In this document: piece by piece, positions 24,268 to 32,817 of the stretch
Position numbering within the stretch: the stretch's first letter is position 1
Layout of the letters: every line of letters begins with the position of its first letter
NCBI GenBank assembly: GCA_947494535.1
Contig: CANLVU010000005.1
Span: 1-56,269 of the forward strand
Source: Cytophagaceae bacterium
GTDB taxonomy: Bacteria > Bacteroidota > Bacteroidia > Cytophagales > Spirosomataceae
Reading direction: 5' to 3'
Length of the DNA: 56,269 nt
Notes under the pieces: generated by a model
The model's database searches: none
Told to the model about the DNA's origin: nothing
Seen by the model: the letters and a program-made list of their open reading frames with translations, nothing else
Program-made: the position numbers and the translations under genes

Positions 24268-26913
24268 ATGAAATTATTGGCTCTATTAGGTATGTTGTTG
24301 CCTTTTGGTTTATTTTCTCAAGTCTCCATTCAATCAATTTCTGTTGAAAATCAACAAAATCCGCTTGGAATTGGAGTAACTAATCCTCGAATTTCTTGGA
24401 AAATGACTTCTGAGAAACGCAACGAATCTCAGACTGCTTATTTATTACGTGTTTTTCAAGGGAAGAAGCAAGTATGGAATACAGGAAAGGTGGCTTCTTC
24501 CGCTTCCTTATTTATTCCTTATTCAGGAGAAAAGCTGCAGTCTAATGTAAAATACCAGGTCAAATTGCAGGTTTGGAACTCAGAGGGGAAAGCGAGTAAA
24601 GAATCCACGTCTTCATTTACGACAGCTCTATTAAATAAAGAAGATTGGAAAGCGAAATGGATTAGTTCAGGATTGGCTGCAGATACTGTGAATGGTCGTG
24701 TACCATTTTTTTCGAGTCAATTCTTAATTAAGAAGCCAGTTAGTTCAGTTAGAGCTTTTGTGACGGCTAAAGGAGCTTATGAAGCTCAAATCAATGGATC
24801 TAGGGTAGGAGATTCGTATTTAAATCCAGGTTGGACGAGTTATAACAAGCATTTGCAGTTTCAGGTATATGATTTGACAAAGCAGGTAAAACAAGGTCAG
24901 AATGATATAAAAGTACAAGTGGGTAGTGGTTGGTTTCGTTCTCGATTAGGCTGGCAAAATAATCAGAATTGTTATGGTTCTCAGACGGCTTTACTTTGGC
25001 AACTTGAAATTACTTATCTGGATGGTTCAAAAGAAACGTTGATATCTGATAAGCAATGGCAAGTAGGGTATTCGTCTATTGTATCGTCTGAGATCTATGA
25101 TGGGGAACATATCGATACACGAATTCAGTCTAATTCTACGGGTAATGCCGTCGAAGTAACAGGCAATTACGACGTGTTAGTCGCTCAGATTAATGAGCCC
25201 ATTAAAAAGCAAGATATTTTAGGTGTGAAACATGTTATAATTAGTCCTAAAGGGCGTAAAATTTTAGATTTTGGTCAAAATATCGTAGGCTGGGTTAAAC
25301 TTAATATAAAAGGAAAATCGGGCCAAAAGGTGGTGCTTCGTCACGTGGAGATGTTAGATAAAAATGGTGAGCCTTATTTTGAAAACCTGCGTTCTGCTAA
25401 AGCTCTAGCTTCTTATGAATTAAATGGTGAGCAGCAAGTGTTAGAGCCACACTTTACTTTCTTTGGTTTCCGTTATGTGCAAGTAGAAGGAATAGAGGTA
25501 AATCCTGAGGATTACCAGGCGATTGCACTACATTCAGATATGGCTTCCTCGGGTTCATTTGAAACAAGTAATCCTTTATTGAATCAATTACAATCCAATA
25601 TTAGATGGGGTCAAAAAGGAAACTTCTTAGATGTGCCTACAGATTGCCCTCAACGTGACGAGCGATTGGGTTGGACAGGTGATGCAGAGGTTTTTTCTCG
25701 GACGGCTTCCTTTAATTTTAATGTCAATCAATTTTTTGCCAAATGGTTAAAAGATCTCAAAGCTGATCAATTCCCTAATGGCGCAGTACCTTTTGTGATT
25801 CCTGATATTTTAAATAAGCCTAATGTGAACCCTGAGGCACAAATTGGAGCGGCCGGATGGTCTGATGCAAGCATTATTATCCCTTACAATATCTACACGA
25901 CTTATGGAGATAAGCAGATTTTAGAGAATCAATATGAAAGTATGAAAGCCTATCTTAATTATGTTCGCGGCGCAGCCAAGAATGATTTATGGAATACGGG
26001 ATTTCAATTTGCTGATTGGTTGTCCTATCGGGTAGATGATTCTAAAGGGATGATCGGTCAAAAATCTGCCGTAACGGATAATTACTTAGTTGCTCAATGT
26101 TTTTTTGCCTACAATACAGAATTAATGGTGAAGACGGCTCGAATTTTAGGTAAAACGGAAGATTACAAAGAGTTTGAAAAACTTCAGGATCGAATCAAAT
26201 TACAGTTCCAAAAGGAGTTTATGACAGCGAATGGCCGTTTGATTTCAGATACACAGACAGCTTATATTTTAGCTTTGCAGTTTGATATGATTCCAGGTAA
26301 TTTAAGAGCTGCTTCGTTAGAACGCTTAGTTAATAATATAAAAAGTTATAATTATCATTTAACGACGGGTTTCTTGGGCACTCCATTCTTGAATCCAGTC
26401 TTAAGCCGTTTCGGTAGAAATGATGTGGCCTATTCCTTATTGTTACAGGATACTTATCCATCTTGGCTTTACCCTGTAAAGGCACATGGAGCTACCACTA
26501 TTTGGGAGCGTTGGGATTCGATGAAGCCAGATAGTACATTTCAAGATCCAGGTATGACCTCTTTTAATCACTATGCTTATGGGGCGATAGGGGACTGGAT
26601 GTATCGTACGATTGGAGGTCTTGATACAGAGGAGTTTGATGGAGCGGGTTACAAACAAATTGTAATTAAGCCAGAATTAGGAGGCAAATTAACTTATGCC
26701 AAAACTTCGCTGGAAACCCCTTATGGAAAAGTTTCCACAGATTGGACAGTAAATTCAGCTGGTTTTACACTTAAGGTAGAAGTGCCAGTTAACGCAACTG
26801 CCACCGTTATTTTGCCGACTTATGGGTCTAATAAACGATACCAAGAGGGTGTGGAATTGACAGGTGATCGTATTCGTATAGGCAGTGGTTCTTATTCATT
26901 TACAGTTAATTAA
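24268..26913 (+). CDS. Alpha-L-rhamnosidase, glycoside hydrolase family 78
   Basis: Secreted exo-enzyme that releases terminal alpha-L-rhamnose from glycans or glycosides. The 881-residue product has a signal peptide (MKLLALLGMLLPFGLFSQ), N-terminal fibronectin/Bac_rhamnosid_N-type beta domains, and an (alpha/alpha)6 catalytic domain from about residue 440. That domain carries the GH78 motifs DVPTDCPQRDERLGWTGDAE (catalytic acid region), AAGWSDASIIIPYNIY, GATTIWERWDSM (base region) and FNHYAYGAIGDWMYRTIGGL, then a C-terminal beta domain. There is no T9SS sorting domain, so it is probably periplasmic. The rhamnose transporter gene follows after 6 bases, giving a release-and-uptake pair. Confidence 0.95.
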   Translation: MKLLALLGMLLPFGLFSQVSIQSISVENQQNPLGIGVTNPRISWKMTSEKRNESQTAYLLRVFQGKKQVWNTGKVASSASLFIPYSGEKLQSNVKYQVKLQVWNSEGKASKESTSSFTTALLNKEDWKAKWISSGLAADTVNGRVPFFSSQFLIKKPVSSVRAFVTAKGAYEAQINGSRVGDSYLNPGWTSYNKHLQFQVYDLTKQVKQGQNDIKVQVGSGWFRSRLGWQNNQNCYGSQTALLWQLEITYLDGSKETLISDKQWQVGYSSIVSSEIYDGEHIDTRIQSNSTGNAVEVTGNYDVLVAQINEPIKKQDILGVKHVIISPKGRKILDFGQNIVGWVKLNIKGKSGQKVVLRHVEMLDKNGEPYFENLRSAKALASYELNGEQQVLEPHFTFFGFRYVQVEGIEVNPEDYQAIALHSDMASSGSFETSNPLLNQLQSNIRWGQKGNFLDVPTDCPQRDERLGWTGDAEVFSRTASFNFNVNQFFAKWLKDLKADQFPNGAVPFVIPDILNKPNVNPEAQIGAAGWSDASIIIPYNIYTTYGDKQILENQYESMKAYLNYVRGAAKNDLWNTGFQFADWLSYRVDDSKGMIGQKSAVTDNYLVAQCFFAYNTELMVKTARILGKTEDYKEFEKLQDRIKLQFQKEFMTANGRLISDTQTAYILALQFDMIPGNLRAASLERLVNNIKSYNYHLTTGFLGTPFLNPVLSRFGRNDVAYSLLLQDTYPSWLYPVKAHGATTIWERWDSMKPDSTFQDPGMTSFNHYAYGAIGDWMYRTIGGLDTEEFDGAGYKQIVIKPELGGKLTYAKTSLETPYGKVSTDWTVNSAGFTLKVEVPVNATATVILPTYGSNKRYQEGVELTGDRIRIGSGSYSFTVN

Positions 26914-26919
26914 TCGAAA

Positions 26920-27972
26920 ATGGGTTCAATTTTAGGTCTTTTCTTTCATTCACTGGGTGGATTTGCCTCTGGTAGTTTTTACATTCCTTATCGTAAGATT
27001 CAAGTGTGGTCTTGGGAAAGTGCTTGGATTGTTGGTGGGGTGTTTTCCTGGTTAATTGTACCCCTTTTAGCTGCTTGGTTGACCATTCCAGATTTTATGC
27101 ATATTATTCAAACCATTGATTCAGATACGTTTTTTTGGACCTTTGTTTTTGGTGTTTTGTGGGGAATCGGTGGCTTGACCTTTGGATTAGCGATGCGTTA
27201 TTTAGGGATGTCTTTAGGGATGTCGATTGCATTAAGTTTGTGCAGTATTTTCGGAGCTTTAGTTCCGCCTATTTATCGGGAGTTTGCGGGAGTGGATGGA
27301 GACACGATCTCGCATATTGCAGGAAGTACGGGAGGTCAAGTGGTTTTATTGGGGATTTTGGTCTGTGTAGTAGGTATATTCCTATGCGGTAAAGCTGGAA
27401 TGATGAAAGAGGGAGAATTATCCCAGGAGCAAAAACAAGAAACGATTAAGGAGTTTAGTTTGACCAAAGGATTAATCGTAGCCATTATCTCTGGTTTATG
27501 TTCTGCCTGTTTTAATTTTGGTATCGAAGCTGGAAAGGATATGGCGGCTGTGGCAGTCGCTAAAGGTTGCGATCCGTTATTTCAAAATAATGTTATTTTC
27601 ATTGTGGTTCTTTGGGGTGGGTTTTTGACGAATTTTGTCTACTGTATGTATTTGAATTTTTCGAATAAGTCCTTTGGCGATTATTTGAATGCTAAAGCCC
27701 CGCTTCGGATGAATTACTTATTTGCTGCCGTGGCTGGCACCACCTGGTTTCTTCAATTCTTTTTTTACGGAATGGGAGAAAGTAAATTAGGGAATGGAGC
27801 TAGTTCTTGGATTCTTCACATGGCTACCATTATCATTACCTCGAATTTTTGGGGACTTTATTTTAAAGAATGGAAAGGTGTTTCTTCCAAGACAATGAGA
27901 ACGGTAATGGGAGGAATTGCGGTTATTTTAATTTCTGTGATTATCGTAGGAATTGGTAATTCGATTAAATAA
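26920..27972 (+). CDS. rhaT: L-rhamnose/H+ symporter RhaT
   Basis: Inner-membrane proton symporter for L-rhamnose, 350 residues with about 10 transmembrane helices. It begins MGSILGLFFHSLGGFASGSF, followed by IPYRKIQVWSWESAW and the GLTFGLAMRYLGMSLGMSIA segment characteristic of RhaT. Length matches the family. It is 6 bases downstream of the GH78 rhamnosidase, so rhamnose freed in the periplasm would be imported by its neighbour. Catabolic genes (rhaA, rhaB, rhaD) are not in the window. Confidence 0.95.
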   Translation: MGSILGLFFHSLGGFASGSFYIPYRKIQVWSWESAWIVGGVFSWLIVPLLAAWLTIPDFMHIIQTIDSDTFFWTFVFGVLWGIGGLTFGLAMRYLGMSLGMSIALSLCSIFGALVPPIYREFAGVDGDTISHIAGSTGGQVVLLGILVCVVGIFLCGKAGMMKEGELSQEQKQETIKEFSLTKGLIVAIISGLCSACFNFGIEAGKDMAAVAVAKGCDPLFQNNVIFIVVLWGGFLTNFVYCMYLNFSNKSFGDYLNAKAPLRMNYLFAAVAGTTWFLQFFFYGMGESKLGNGASSWILHMATIIITSNFWGLYFKEWKGVSSKTMRTVMGGIAVILISVIIVGIGNSIK

Positions 27973-28049
27973 GCTTTATTTTTTATTTCCCTCTTCTTCT
28001 AATTTTCAATATTTTATTTGGCAAAATCCCCATTTAACAGGGTATTTGC

Positions 28050-28081
28050 TTTGCATTTTTGCAAAAAAAACGCGATTTTTG
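28050..28081 (+). promoter_or_regulatory. Putative promoter of the leu operon
   Basis: TTTG at 28050-28053 and GATTTTTG at 28074-28081 are separated by 20 bases, the same spacing and the same -7 variant (GAnnTTTG) as before gcvH. The box lies 43 bases before the leuC ATG. Confidence 0.45.
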
Positions 28082-28124
28082 TAGCTTAATTATAATTAAA
28101 GCGCCTTTTAAATTAAAGTATATA

Positions 28125-29528
28125 ATGAGCAATTCCCCAACAACCTTATTTGATAAAGTATGGGATTCACATGTAGTTCGTAAAATTGCTGATGGTCCTG
28201 ATGTTTTTTTCATTGACCGTCATTTTATTCATGAAGTGACTTCCCCCGTTGCCTTTTTGGGTCTATTAACACGCGGCATCGGTGTTTTATCCCCTGAACG
28301 TACGTTTGCGACAGCGGATCATAATACGCCTACAATTAACCAACATTTGCCGGTCGAAGATCCGCTTTCTGCGAATCAACTATTGCAATTGGAGAAAAAT
28401 ACAGCGAAGTATGGTATTTCTCATTGGGGTTTAGGTAATCCTAAGAATGGAATTGTTCACGTGGTAGGACCTGAAAACGGAATTACTTTACCAGGTATGA
28501 CGATTGTATGTGGGGACTCTCATACCTCTACGCATGGAGCTTTTGGCGCTATTGCCTTTGGAATTGGTACATCAGAAGTGGAGATGGTCCTTTCTTCACA
28601 ATGTATTATGCAGCCTAAGCCTATGAAAATGCGTATAAACGTGAATGGGGTATTAGGAAAAGGTGTTACACCTAAAGATGTGGCTTTATACATTATTTCA
28701 AAATTAAGTACTTCTGGTGCTACGGGTTATTTCGTAGAATATGCAGGAGATGTGTTTGAAAAAATGTCCATGGAAGGCCGTATGACGGTGTGCAACTTGA
28801 GTATCGAGATGGGAGCACGTGGTGGAATGATTGCTCCGGATCAAACGACGTTTGACTATATCCATGGTCGCGAATTAGCACCTAAAGGAGCTGATTGGGA
28901 CAAGCAATTAGCTTATTGGAAGACTTTGAAGACTGATGCAGATGCAACATTTGATGAAGAAATCACTTTCTCTGCTTCAGATATTGAACCGATGATTACC
29001 TACGGTACTAATCCAGGAATGGGAATGGGTATTTCGAAGCATATTCCTAATGCAGTTGACATAGAAGGTGGTGTAACTACTTATGAAAAGTCATTAGAAT
29101 ATATGGGCTTTGCTCAAAATGATTCGATGATTGGTAAAAAAGTGGATTATGTATTTATCGGATCTTGTACAAATGGACGTATTGAAGACTTCCGTGCCTT
29201 CGCTTCGATTGTAAAAGGGCGCAAGAAAGCAGAACACGTGACAGCTTGGGTTGTTCCAGGTTCCCATGTGGTAGAAGCACAAATTAGAGAAGAAGGTATT
29301 TATGATATTTTAACAGAAGCAGGATTTGCTTTACGTCAGCCAGGATGTTCGGCTTGTTTAGCGATGAATGATGATAAGATACCTGCAGGTAAATATGCGG
29401 TGAGTACGTCTAATCGTAATTTTGAAGGCCGCCAAGGTCCTGGATCTCGTACTTTATTAGCGAGTCCTTTAGTCGCTGCTGCGGCTGCAATTACGGGTGT
29501 AGTAACTGACCCAAGAGAATTTTTATAA
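28125..29528 (+). CDS. leuC: 3-Isopropylmalate dehydratase large subunit
   Basis: Large subunit of the [4Fe-4S] isomerase that converts 2- to 3-isopropylmalate, and in citramalate pathways (R)-citramalate to 3-methylmalate. The 467-residue protein has the aconitase-type segments [33 protein letters not shown] (cluster cysteine) and [16 protein letters not shown] (two more cysteines). I chose the ATG at 28125 ([13 protein letters not shown]); the in-frame TTG at 28059 lies upstream of or within the promoter. leuD starts 21 bases after the stop. First gene of a leuC-leuD-cimA-leuB operon. Confidence 0.97.
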   Translation: MSNSPTTLFDKVWDSHVVRKIADGPDVFFIDRHFIHEVTSPVAFLGLLTRGIGVLSPERTFATADHNTPTINQHLPVEDPLSANQLLQLEKNTAKYGISHWGLGNPKNGIVHVVGPENGITLPGMTIVCGDSHTSTHGAFGAIAFGIGTSEVEMVLSSQCIMQPKPMKMRINVNGVLGKGVTPKDVALYIISKLSTSGATGYFVEYAGDVFEKMSMEGRMTVCNLSIEMGARGGMIAPDQTTFDYIHGRELAPKGADWDKQLAYWKTLKTDADATFDEEITFSASDIEPMITYGTNPGMGMGISKHIPNAVDIEGGVTTYEKSLEYMGFAQNDSMIGKKVDYVFIGSCTNGRIEDFRAFASIVKGRKKAEHVTAWVVPGSHVVEAQIREEGIYDILTEAGFALRQPGCSACLAMNDDKIPAGKYAVSTSNRNFEGRQGPGSRTLLASPLVAAAAAITGVVTDPREFL

Positions 29529-29549
29529 GATCGAATAAATAAAAGCAAA

Positions 29550-30140
29550 ATGGCTTACGATAGTTTTAATGTACTAAAAAGTTCCGCAGTTCCTCTTCCT
29601 ATTGAGAATGTGGATACAGACCAAATCATTCCTGCTCGTTTCTTAAAAGCGACTGAGCGCACAGGTTTTGGAGATAATTTGTTTAGAGATTGGCGTTATG
29701 ATAAAAATGATGCACCTAAGGCTGATTTCGTACTAAATAACCCGACGTATTCTGGTAAGATTTTAGTAGGAGGCAAGAATTTCGGTTCTGGTTCTTCTCG
29801 TGAGCACGCGGCATGGGCCATTTATGATTATGGATTCCGTTGCGTGGTTTCGTCCTTCTTTGCAGATATCTTTCGTGGAAATGCCATTAATGTAGGTGTT
29901 TTACCGGTTCAGGTTAGTCCCGAATTTTTACATGAGATTTTCACTGCGATTGAAGTAGATCCTAAGGCTGAAATAGAGGTGAGCTTACCAGAACAAAAAA
30001 TTACGATTGTTTCTACTGGGGCATTTGAGAATTTTGCCATAAATGGATACAAGAAGAATAACTTATTAAACGGTTTCGATGACATTGATTATTTACAAGC
30101 CATGAAATCTGAAATCAGCGCATTTGCTGTAAACCGCTAA
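29550..30140 (+). CDS. leuD: 3-Isopropylmalate dehydratase small subunit
   Basis: Swivel-domain subunit that completes the LeuCD isomerase. The 196-residue product shows [14 protein letters not shown] near the N terminus and [18 protein letters not shown], the substrate-binding serine loop, at about residues 72-90. Length is typical. The next gene begins 4 bases after its stop with a TTG codon. Confidence 0.97.
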   Translation: MAYDSFNVLKSSAVPLPIENVDTDQIIPARFLKATERTGFGDNLFRDWRYDKNDAPKADFVLNNPTYSGKILVGGKNFGSGSSREHAAWAIYDYGFRCVVSSFFADIFRGNAINVGVLPVQVSPEFLHEIFTAIEVDPKAEIEVSLPEQKITIVSTGAFENFAINGYKKNNLLNGFDDIDYLQAMKSEISAFAVNR

Positions 30141-30144
30141 TCAT

Positions 30145-31659
30145 TTGAAACGTCACATAGAAATAATGGATACGACCCTCCGCGATGGGGAACAAACCAG
30201 CGGAGTATCGTTTTCAGCCTCAGAAAAGTTAACCATTGCTCAATTGCTTTTGACCGAATTAAAGGTTGATCGCATTGAGATAGCATCTGCGCGTGTTTCG
30301 GAGGGCGAATTTCAAGCGGTGAAGAAGATTACTACATGGGCGGCAGCTAATGGATTCTTAGAAAAGGTGGAGGTGTTAACTTTTGTTGATGGAGGAACCT
30401 CTGTTCAATGGATGCTAGATGCTGGGGCGAAGGTGATGAATTTATTAACGAAAGGTTCTCTGAATCATCTAAAACATCAATTAAAGAAGACTCCAGAGCA
30501 ACATTTTAATGAAATTGAAGAGACTATTACTTTAGCAAAGTCGAATGGTTTATCTGTTAACGTATACTTAGAAGATTGGAGTAATGGAATGCGAAATAGC
30601 CCAGACTATGTTTTTCAGTATCTAGATTTTTTAGTTACTCAACCTATTGAACGTGTTTTATTGCCTGATACGTTGGGAATATTAACTCCTTATGAGGTTT
30701 GCGTTTTTATAAAGCAATTAATTGTTCGTTATCCTAAAACGCATTTTGACTTTCATGCGCATAATGATTACGATTTAGGAACAGCTAATGCCCTAGAAGC
30801 AGTGCGTTGTGGAGCTCATGGTTTACACTTAACGGTGAATGGGATGGGTGAGCGTGCTGGAAATGCACCTTTAGCTAGTGTGATTGCAGTTTTGAATGAT
30901 TACCAAACAGATGTGAAGACATCAGTTTGTGAAAAATCCCTTTATAGGGTAAGTAAATTAGTAGAGACTTTTTCTGGCTTTCGTATACCTGTGAACAAGC
31001 CGGTAGTAGGAGAGAATGTATTTACCCAAACGGCTGGTATTCATGCCGATGGCGATAAAAAGAATAATCTATACCACAATGATTTAATGCCGGAACGTTT
31101 TGGTCGAGAGCGTAAATACGCTCTGGGTAAAACTTCAGGGAAAGCCAATATTGAGAATAATTTAGCTGCCTTAGGTATTCAGCTTTCTGATCAAGATTTG
31201 AAGCTTGTTACCCAGCGTATCATTGAATTAGGTGATCGAAAAGAAGTAGTTACCCAAAATGACTTGCCTTACATCATATCCGACGTATTAGATAGTAATA
31301 CGATCGAGGAACGAGTGCAAGTCTTGAACTATGTGTTAACTCACTCGAAAGATTTACGTCCTTCAGTTACGTTGAAGATTTCTATAGATGGTGATGTTTT
31401 TGAAGAGCATGCTCAGGGGGATGGTCAATACGATGCCTTTATGAAGGCTCTTGGTATCATTTTTGAAAAGCACGGTAAAATCCTTCCAGTTTTGAAGGAT
31501 TATGCAGTGCGTATTCCACCTGGAGGGGATTCTGATGCCCTTTGTGAGACGATTATTACGTGGTCAGATGCGGGTAAGGAATTAATTACAAGAGGCCTCG
31601 ATTGTGACCAAACGGTTTCAGCCATCAAGGCCACGAAAAAAATGTTGAATTTGATTTAA
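30145..31659 (+). CDS. cimA: Citramalate synthase-type 2-isopropylmalate synthase family enzyme
   Basis: A 504-residue acetyl-CoA-dependent condensing enzyme: an HMGL-like TIM barrel starting MDTTLRDGEQTSGVSFSASE and holding the metal histidines in HFDFHAHNDYD, plus a C-terminal LeuA-type allosteric domain (about 380-500). The sequence closely resembles, from memory, the citramalate synthase of Leptospira. The three residues reported there to shape the pyruvate pocket (Leu81, Leu104, Tyr144) are all present at Leu78, Leu101 and Tyr141 with a constant offset of 3. I therefore favour (R)-citramalate synthase, the first step of threonine-independent isoleucine synthesis, over canonical LeuA. The start is TTG at 30145; the ATG at 30166 would cut the first strand. 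LeuCD and LeuB on either side can serve both pathways. Confidence 0.8.
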   Translation: MKRHIEIMDTTLRDGEQTSGVSFSASEKLTIAQLLLTELKVDRIEIASARVSEGEFQAVKKITTWAAANGFLEKVEVLTFVDGGTSVQWMLDAGAKVMNLLTKGSLNHLKHQLKKTPEQHFNEIEETITLAKSNGLSVNVYLEDWSNGMRNSPDYVFQYLDFLVTQPIERVLLPDTLGILTPYEVCVFIKQLIVRYPKTHFDFHAHNDYDLGTANALEAVRCGAHGLHLTVNGMGERAGNAPLASVIAVLNDYQTDVKTSVCEKSLYRVSKLVETFSGFRIPVNKPVVGENVFTQTAGIHADGDKKNNLYHNDLMPERFGRERKYALGKTSGKANIENNLAALGIQLSDQDLKLVTQRIIELGDRKEVVTQNDLPYIISDVLDSNTIEERVQVLNYVLTHSKDLRPSVTLKISIDGDVFEEHAQGDGQYDAFMKALGIIFEKHGKILPVLKDYAVRIPPGGDSDALCETIITWSDAGKELITRGLDCDQTVSAIKATKKMLNLI

Positions 31660-31671
31660 TTAAATATAATA

Positions 31672-32745
31672 ATGGCGAAGAAGCATATTTTAATTGTTCC
31701 AGGTGATGGAATTGGTCAAGAAGTAACCGAAGTAGGTAAAAAAGTATTAGAGAAAATTGCGGCTAAATTTGGCCACGATTTTACGTATGATGAAGCATTA
31801 ATTGGTCACGTTGCTATCGAAGCGACGGGGGATCCATTGCCAGCTGAGACTTTGGAAAAAATGAAAGCCTCTGATGCGGTATTATTCGGGGCAGTAGGTC
31901 ATCCTAAGTATGATAACGATCCATCAGCTAAGGTTCGTCCAGAACAAGGTTTATTGAGAATGCGTAAAGAATTAGGTTTGTATGCGAATCTTCGTCCTAT
32001 TAAGTTATTTGATGAGTTATTAAGTGCTTCAAGTATTAAGCCTGAGATTTTAAAAGGAGCTGATATCTTGTTTTTCCGTGAATTAACTGGAGATATTTAC
32101 TTTGGCGAAAAAGGCCGTAAAAATAATGGTGATACGGCTTATGACGTAGCAGAATATAGCCGTTACGAAGTGGAGCGTATTGGACGCAAAGCTTTTGAAG
32201 CAGCGCGAACTCGTAAGAAACATTTAGTTTCTGTAGATAAAGCAAACGTATTAGAATCATCTCGTTTATGGAGGGAAGAAATACAAAAATTAGCTTTGGA
32301 ATATCCAGACGTAACAGTTGAATATCAATTCGTGGATGCGACAGCTATGTTGTTGATTAAGGACCCGAAGCGTTTCGACGTAGTGGTGACAGCCAATTTA
32401 TTTGGAGATATCTTAACGGATGAGGCGTCTCAAATCGCTGGTTCGATGGGCATGTTAGCTTCAGCTTCTATTGGTGATGGAACCGGTGTTTATGAGCCTA
32501 TCCATGGTTCTGCACACGATATTACGGGCAAGGGCTTAGCAAATCCGATGGCTTCTGTTTTATCTGCAGCTCTTTTATTAGACATTTCTTTCGGTATGAA
32601 AGTGGAGTCAGAAGTGGTTATTAACGCCGTTGATCAGGTTTTGAAGAAAGGTTTCCGTACAGGGGATATTGCTGATGCCTCCACTGATAAATCAATGATT
32701 CTAGGAACTGACGCGATTGGCGAAGAAATCTTGAAATTGATTTAA
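31672..32745 (+). CDS. leuB: 3-Isopropylmalate dehydrogenase
   Basis: NAD-dependent oxidative decarboxylase of the isocitrate/isopropylmalate dehydrogenase family, 357 residues. Visible motifs are the N-terminal IVPGDGIGQEVTE, the substrate-arginine stretch EQGLLRMRKELGLYANLRP and the metal/NAD segment NLFGDILTDEASQIAGSMGMLASASIG (given in part). It acts after LeuCD in leucine synthesis and can process beta-methylmalate in the citramalate route. Last gene of the operon, with a strong terminator 20 bases after the stop. Confidence 0.97.
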   Translation: MAKKHILIVPGDGIGQEVTEVGKKVLEKIAAKFGHDFTYDEALIGHVAIEATGDPLPAETLEKMKASDAVLFGAVGHPKYDNDPSAKVRPEQGLLRMRKELGLYANLRPIKLFDELLSASSIKPEILKGADILFFRELTGDIYFGEKGRKNNGDTAYDVAEYSRYEVERIGRKAFEAARTRKKHLVSVDKANVLESSRLWREEIQKLALEYPDVTVEYQFVDATAMLLIKDPKRFDVVVTANLFGDILTDEASQIAGSMGMLASASIGDGTGVYEPIHGSAHDITGKGLANPMASVLSAALLLDISFGMKVESEVVINAVDQVLKKGFRTGDIADASTDKSMILGTDAIGEEILKLI

Positions 32746-32765
32746 TTGAAATAACTTGTATTTTT

Positions 32766-32798
32766 ATGCTCGGTGTCTATGGATGCTGAGCATTTTTT
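32766..32798 (+). terminator. Intrinsic terminator of the leu operon
   Basis: A 12-bp stem (32766-32777 with 32782-32793, including three G-U pairs) has a TATG loop and is followed by five T residues. It lies between leuB and the S9 peptidase gene. Confidence 0.85.
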
Positions 32799-32817
32799 AT
32801 AACTAGACCTTTTATCT

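Noticed and set aside
28059-28124. Longer leuC from an in-frame TTG
   Set aside because: The extension would cover the predicted promoter -7 box and gives a non-conserved basic leader; the ATG at 28125 starts at the usual LeuC N terminus.
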